Positions 62,302 through 64,000 of a stretch of DNA of 64,000 nucleotides are shown here, piece by piece. Source of the stretch: Flavobacteriaceae bacterium (lineage in GTDB: Bacteria > Bacteroidota > Bacteroidia > Flavobacteriales > Flavobacteriaceae); NCBI GenBank assembly GCA_002702745.1, contig PABM01000011.1:54830-118829 (forward strand), in the 5' to 3' direction. The notes under the pieces are model-generated. The model was not told the origin of the DNA, did not search any database, and worked only from the letters and a program-made list of their open reading frames with translations. A program made the translations under genes and the position numbers. Position 1 is the first letter of the stretch, and each line of letters opens with the position of its first letter.

Positions 62302-63734
62302 GTTATATAAAATTCAAAAAAACTAAAATTGTTGCAACACTAGGTCCGGGATGTAGTAGTAAAACCATGCTATCAAGATTAATTAAAGCCGGAGTTAATG
62401 TATTTAGGATTAATTTTTCCCATGCAACATATGATGAGGTTGATAGTCATGTTGAACTGATTCGATCTTTAAATAAGGAATTAGATACCAATGTTGCTAT
62501 TCTAGCAGATTTACAAGGGCCCAAGATTAGAATAGGGAAAATAGAAGACGGTGTAGTTTTCAAAAAGGGAGATGTATTTACTTTATCAACAGCTAAGGAA
62601 ATTATCGGAAATAGACAAAAAGCATCACTTTCCTATAAAGATTTTGCTAAAGATGTAAAGAAAGGAGATAAGGTTTTAGTTGACGATGGTAAATTGATTT
62701 TTGAAGTCATCTCTACAAATAAAAAGGATGAGGTAAAATTAAGAAATATTCAGGGCGGTAAATTGTCCTCTAAGAAAGGGGTTAATTTACCTAATACTAA
62801 AATCTCTACGCCTTCTCTAACCAAAAAGGATAAGCAGGATTTGCTTTATGCAATTTCTAAAGAGTTAGATTGGGTTGCATTGTCATTTGTTAGAGATGCT
62901 GATGATATGATAAATCTTCGAAAAATCATCGAAAAAGCATCATTTGAAAAAATACCTATTATAGCAAAAATTGAAAAGCCAGAGGCGATAAAAAATATAG
63001 AGGAGATTATTCAAAATTCTGATGGAATAATGGTTGCTAGAGGAGATTTAGGAATTGAAATTCCGTCTGAAGAAGTACCACTATTACAAAAAAGAATTGT
63101 GTACCTCGCTAAGAAACATAGGATTCCTGTAATCATCGCTACTCAAATGATGGAAAGTATGATTGACAGCCTCAAGCCTAGCAGAGCTGAGGTGAATGAT
63201 GTAGCAAATTCTATCATGGATGGCGCTGATGCTGTTATGCTTTCTGCAGAGACCTCAGTTGGAAAATATCCAGCAGAAGTAGTAACTCAGATTTCAAAGA
63301 TTATCACAAGTGTTGAGTATTCTGATATGATTACTGTACCCGAGTCACCTCCGAAAATCAAAACAAACAGATACACTACTAAGTTTATATGTTATCATGC
63401 TGCACAAATAGCAAACGAAACTAAAATTGCAGCAATCACTACTTTGACTCACAGTGGTTATACTGGATTTCAGGTTTCGTCGTGGAGGCCACATTCTAAT
63501 ATTCTTGTATTTACATCTAATAAGAGAATTCTTTGCAGGTTAAATTTATTATGGGGAGTTAAAGCTTTCTATTACGACAGATCGGTTTCAACCGATAAGA
63601 CTATTCAAGAAATTAACGAGATTGTTAATAAAAAAGGATTTGCAAAAAAAGGGGATATGGTAATAAATCTTGCTTCAATGCCTGTTAAGGAAAGTGGTAT
63701 GGTAAATACACTTAAAATATCAGAAATAAAGTAG
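62298..63734 (+). CDS. pyk: Pyruvate kinase
   Basis: 478 residues, full length. KTKIVATLGPGCSS and AGVNVFRINFSHATYDE at the N-terminus, ILADLQGPKIRIG, the active-site helix IPIIAKIEKPEAIKNIEEI with the catalytic Lys, GIMVARGDLGIEIP, and VIIATQMMESMI / ADAVMLSAETSVGKYP. The C-terminal allosteric domain is complete. It makes pyruvate and ATP from PEP. Gene order rnc-IPExxxVDY-pyk is conserved. The stop is one base from the convergent isoaspartyl peptidase gene. Confidence 0.97.
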   Translation: MSYIKFKKTKIVATLGPGCSSKTMLSRLIKAGVNVFRINFSHATYDEVDSHVELIRSLNKELDTNVAILADLQGPKIRIGKIEDGVVFKKGDVFTLSTAKEIIGNRQKASLSYKDFAKDVKKGDKVLVDDGKLIFEVISTNKKDEVKLRNIQGGKLSSKKGVNLPNTKISTPSLTKKDKQDLLYAISKELDWVALSFVRDADDMINLRKIIEKASFEKIPIIAKIEKPEAIKNIEEIIQNSDGIMVARGDLGIEIPSEEVPLLQKRIVYLAKKHRIPVIIATQMMESMIDSLKPSRAEVNDVANSIMDGADAVMLSAETSVGKYPAEVVTQISKIITSVEYSDMITVPESPPKIKTNRYTTKFICYHAAQIANETKIAAITTLTHSGYTGFQVSSWRPHSNILVFTSNKRILCRLNLLWGVKAFYYDRSVSTDKTIQEINEIVNKKGFAKKGDMVINLASMPVKESGMVNTLKISEIK

Positions 63735-63735
63735 T

Positions 63736-64000
63736 CTAATTTTTATAAAGCAAAATCTGTTTTTGCCCGTCTTTGTTTACATAGGCCCTATACATTCCTG
63801 GGGTATTAAAATCCATAACAATATTTGAGTTTTTATCAATGCCTATCATTCCGCCATCTCCTCCGATTCCTCCGATCTTTTGATGAACTACCTTTGACAT
63901 AGCTTTATTTAAATCATAATCATGATTTTCTAGCAAGGAAGAAACTTGATACGCGGCAACTGTTCTTATAAAATATTCACCAGATCCAGTAGATGAAATA
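63736..64000 (-). CDS. Isoaspartyl peptidase/L-asparaginase, 3' end only
   Basis: The frame runs off the window edge; about 88 C-terminal residues are visible. They read SSTGSGEYFIRTVAAYQVSS, then KIGGIGGDGGMIGIDKNSN and DFNTPGMYRAYVN, matching the beta subunit of the plant-type Ntn-hydrolase asparaginase family. The catalytic Thr lies upstream, outside the window. It would hydrolyse isoaspartyl dipeptides or asparagine. Confidence 0.85.
   Translation of the reverse strand, partial: ISSTGSGEYFIRTVAAYQVSSLLENHDYDLNKAMSKVVHQKIGGIGGDGGMIGIDKNSNIVMDFNTPGMYRAYVNKDGQKQILLYKN

Noticed and set aside
1..64000. CRISPR arrays, tRNA, rRNA or insertion sequences
   Set aside because: No regularly spaced repeats, tRNA-like T-arm sequences in gaps, or transposase motifs were found.

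Overview
The window comes from a low-GC member of the Bacteroidota, most likely a marine Flavobacteriia. Four things point there. Three large secreted proteins end in type IX secretion (T9SS) sorting domains. Families largely confined to Bacteroidota are present (IPExxxVDY, DUF3078, DUF2911, OmpA with thrombospondin-3 repeats, long PurF paralogue). Several promoters match the flavobacterial pattern TTG-N17..22-TAnnTTTG. The order acpP-fabF-rnc-IPExxxVDY-pyk is typical of the class. Spacing is tight, and several convergent genes share stop-codon bases. No rRNA, tRNA, CRISPR array, insertion sequence or convincing prophage was seen.

Layout. 1-3.2 kb: a truncated BNR/VPS10-type repeat protein, an anchored amidohydrolase, a DUF2911 protein and riboflavin synthase, all on the minus strand. 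3.2-9.5 kb: pdxA, DUF177, rpmF, accB, accC and a saccharopine-dehydrogenase-like gene on the plus strand. They are interrupted between rpmF and accB by an opposite-strand trimeric head/self-cleaving-chaperone protein and a 553-bp AT-rich gap. 9.5-13.6 kb: a minus-strand cell-surface cluster of a YHYH lipoprotein, an FG-GAP/ASPIC T9SS protein and a diheme cytochrome lipoprotein, with a palindrome just upstream. 13.6-15.3 kb: alr and tdk. 15.4-20.5 kb: rsmI, OsmC, a PD-(D/E)XK nuclease, an MFS exporter and a TonB-dependent receptor. 20.5-23.6 kb: lpxH, queD, MATE and GNAT.

23.7-36.7 kb is more accessory: a short DUF5698 membrane protein with a suspected 1-nt indel, two unlisted small ORFs, a two-module T9SS protein, a formylglycine-generating-enzyme lipoprotein with its ABM-like partner, gamma-glutamyltransferase, a 1478-residue BNR/GEVED/Ig-like T9SS protein, an SDR protein and a GH3 glycosidase. 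36.7-45.9 kb: a small membrane ORF, a YdjM-type hydrolase, an unknown secreted protein, SixA, DoxX, an alpha/beta hydrolase, a porin, a Bax-inhibitor homologue, DUF3078 and a GH2 beta-mannosidase. 45.8-54.7 kb: a tyrosine-recombinase-like protein without recognisable catalytic residues, then AddB-like nuclease, OmpA and AddA-like helicase. 54.8-64 kb: sod, a purine/nucleic-acid cluster (PurF paralogue, PfkB kinase, RNase H1, PurN), then acpP-fabF-rnc-IPExxxVDY-pyk and a truncated isoaspartyl peptidase.

Working together: accBC, acpP and fabF serve fatty-acid synthesis. The AddAB-like pair probably handles double-strand breaks. The GH2 and GH3 enzymes point to use of mannan and xylan or glucan oligosaccharides. 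MFS plus TonB receptor may move a small molecule such as a siderophore. The YHYH/ASPIC/diheme group is the best candidate for a poorly described surface redox system. All functions are read from motifs and family knowledge; no searches were run.
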